Shown: one piece after another, positions 63,401-64,000 of the stretch | How positions within the stretch are numbered: position 1 is the stretch's first letter | Layout: every line of letters starts with the position of its first letter | Origin: Solea solea | Lineage: Eukaryota > Chordata > Actinopteri > Pleuronectiformes > Soleidae | Length of the DNA: 64,000 bases | Assembly: GCF_958295425.1 (NCBI RefSeq) | Contig: NC_081142.1 | Span: forward strand, 29,855,649-29,919,648 | Direction of reading: 5' to 3' | Translations under genes and position numbers: made by a program | Notes under the pieces: generated by a model | Database searches by the model: none | Seen by the model: only the letters and a program-made list of their open reading frames with translations | Told to the model about the DNA's origin: nothing

Positions 63401-64000
63401 CCATAACATAAACCTCACAAATAAAGTTAACATCTTATAAGATATAGTTATATGCCTTCAGTGTTTGATTTTGCAATGATTTCACTTTTTGGATGTGTTT
63501 TTCTATTTGTGTCTGTTTTTCTGCACATTCAGCAAGTATACGGCTGTTTTCTGATTTTTTTCAATTTTCTACTGTCCCATAACATAAACCTCACAAATAA
63601 AGTTAACATCTTATAAGATACACTTCTGTAACCTCAGTGTTTGATTTTGCAATGATTTCACTGTTTGGATGTGTTTTTCTATTTGTGTCTGTTTTTGTGC
63701 GCATTCAGCAAGTATACAGCTGTTTTCTGATTTTTTTCAATTTTCTACTGTCCCATAACATAAACCTCACAAATAAAGTTAACATCTTATAAGATATAGT
63801 TATATGCCTTCAGTGTTTGATTTTGCAATGATTTCACTTTTTGGATGTGTTTTTCTATTTGTGTCTGTTTTTCTGCACATTCAGCAAGTATACGGCTGTT
63901 TTCTGATTTTTTTCAATTTTCTACTGTCCCATAACATAAATCTCACAAATAAAGTTAACATCTTATCAGATATACTTCTGTACCCTCAGTGTTTGATTTT

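Larger units (their letters stand above)
24757..64000 (+). repeat. 176-bp AT-rich satellite array, about 220 monomers, open at the right edge
   Basis: Monomers start ...AACCTCACAAATAAAGTT and repeat every 176 bp (e.g. TAAACCTCAC at 24755, 24931, 25107), all in one orientation to the window end. One hand-counted monomer is 31% GC and strongly T-rich on the plus strand. Conserved blocks: GTTAAC, the perfect 12-bp palindrome ATCTTATAAGAT, TTTGCAATGATTTCACTG, GTGCACATTCAGCAAG, GTATACGGCTG and a T7 tract. Two main monomer types differ after the palindrome: ACTTCTGTAACCTCAG or AGTTATATGCCGTCAG (also CCTTCAG, CCGCCAG, ACCTTCAG). Recurrent 167-bp variants lack the CTCAGTG segment (e.g. 25141, 27066, 28466). 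Open frames of about 60 codons are monomer by-products. I see no non-satellite insertion in this 39-kb stretch. Confidence 0.97.

Noticed and set aside
24757..64000. AATAAA in each satellite monomer as a polyadenylation signal
   Set aside because: The hexamer is present in most monomers but there is no upstream gene. It is a by-product of AT-rich sequence.
24757..64000. CRISPR-like array
   Set aside because: Repeats are contiguous 176-bp monomers without distinct spacers, in eukaryotic-type DNA.

Overview
This window looks like vertebrate, most probably teleost fish, nuclear DNA. Three things point there: a spliced gene of a type I recall from teleost genomes (an SGNH-hydrolase-like protein with GT/AG introns), CA- and TTA-rich simple repeats, and dispersed repeat families of fish type (hairpin-ended elements inserted in TTA runs). 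No rRNA, tRNA, CRISPR array or bacterial-style gene was seen. About 90% of the window is tandemly repeated DNA. The species was not identified.

Layout. 1-2240: the 5' part of a minus-strand gene. Four coding exons (1293-1203, 1012-909, 814-542, 431-338) join in frame into a 187-residue SGNH/GDSL-type domain carrying GDSH and APSNN motifs. Candidate non-coding 5' exons lie at 1429-1380 and near 2134-2233. 2279-5057: a 206-bp tandem array of 14 units whose left part alternates two unit types (A-B dimers). 5131-5346: a candidate minus-strand promoter (CCAAT, GC box, TATAAATA) and short first coding exon. It abuts CA-rich repeats (to about 5830) that carry the same CCAAT block three times. 6185-8018: dispersed fish-type repeats, including two arrays of a roughly 123-bp unit full of ACAGGAAGT and hairpin-type element ends in TTA runs.

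8067-24701: a macrosatellite of seven head-to-tail units of about 2.2-2.5 kb. Each unit has diverged sub-repeats ending in CTCF-like sequences, a YY1-like site, a palindromic RFX X-box-like site, a tail rich in ETS-like ACAGGAAGT, and (in six units) a GC-rich inverted-repeat element. The seventh inverted repeat is broken after its left arm, and the next satellite begins exactly there.

24757-64000: an AT-rich 176-bp satellite, about 220 monomers, all in one orientation and running off the window. It has at least three higher-order repeat periods (3326, 2815 and 1231 bp) and later mosaic reshuffling, as expected for a centromeric or pericentromeric satellite.

The only convincing protein-coding content is the partial SGNH-like gene. 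Long open frames inside the repeats look like by-products of repeat periods and high copy identity. The most interesting content is the macrosatellite, which packs CTCF-, YY1-, RFX- and ETS-like motifs into every unit, and its breakpoint with the 176-bp satellite. Motif matches were made by eye and do not show binding.
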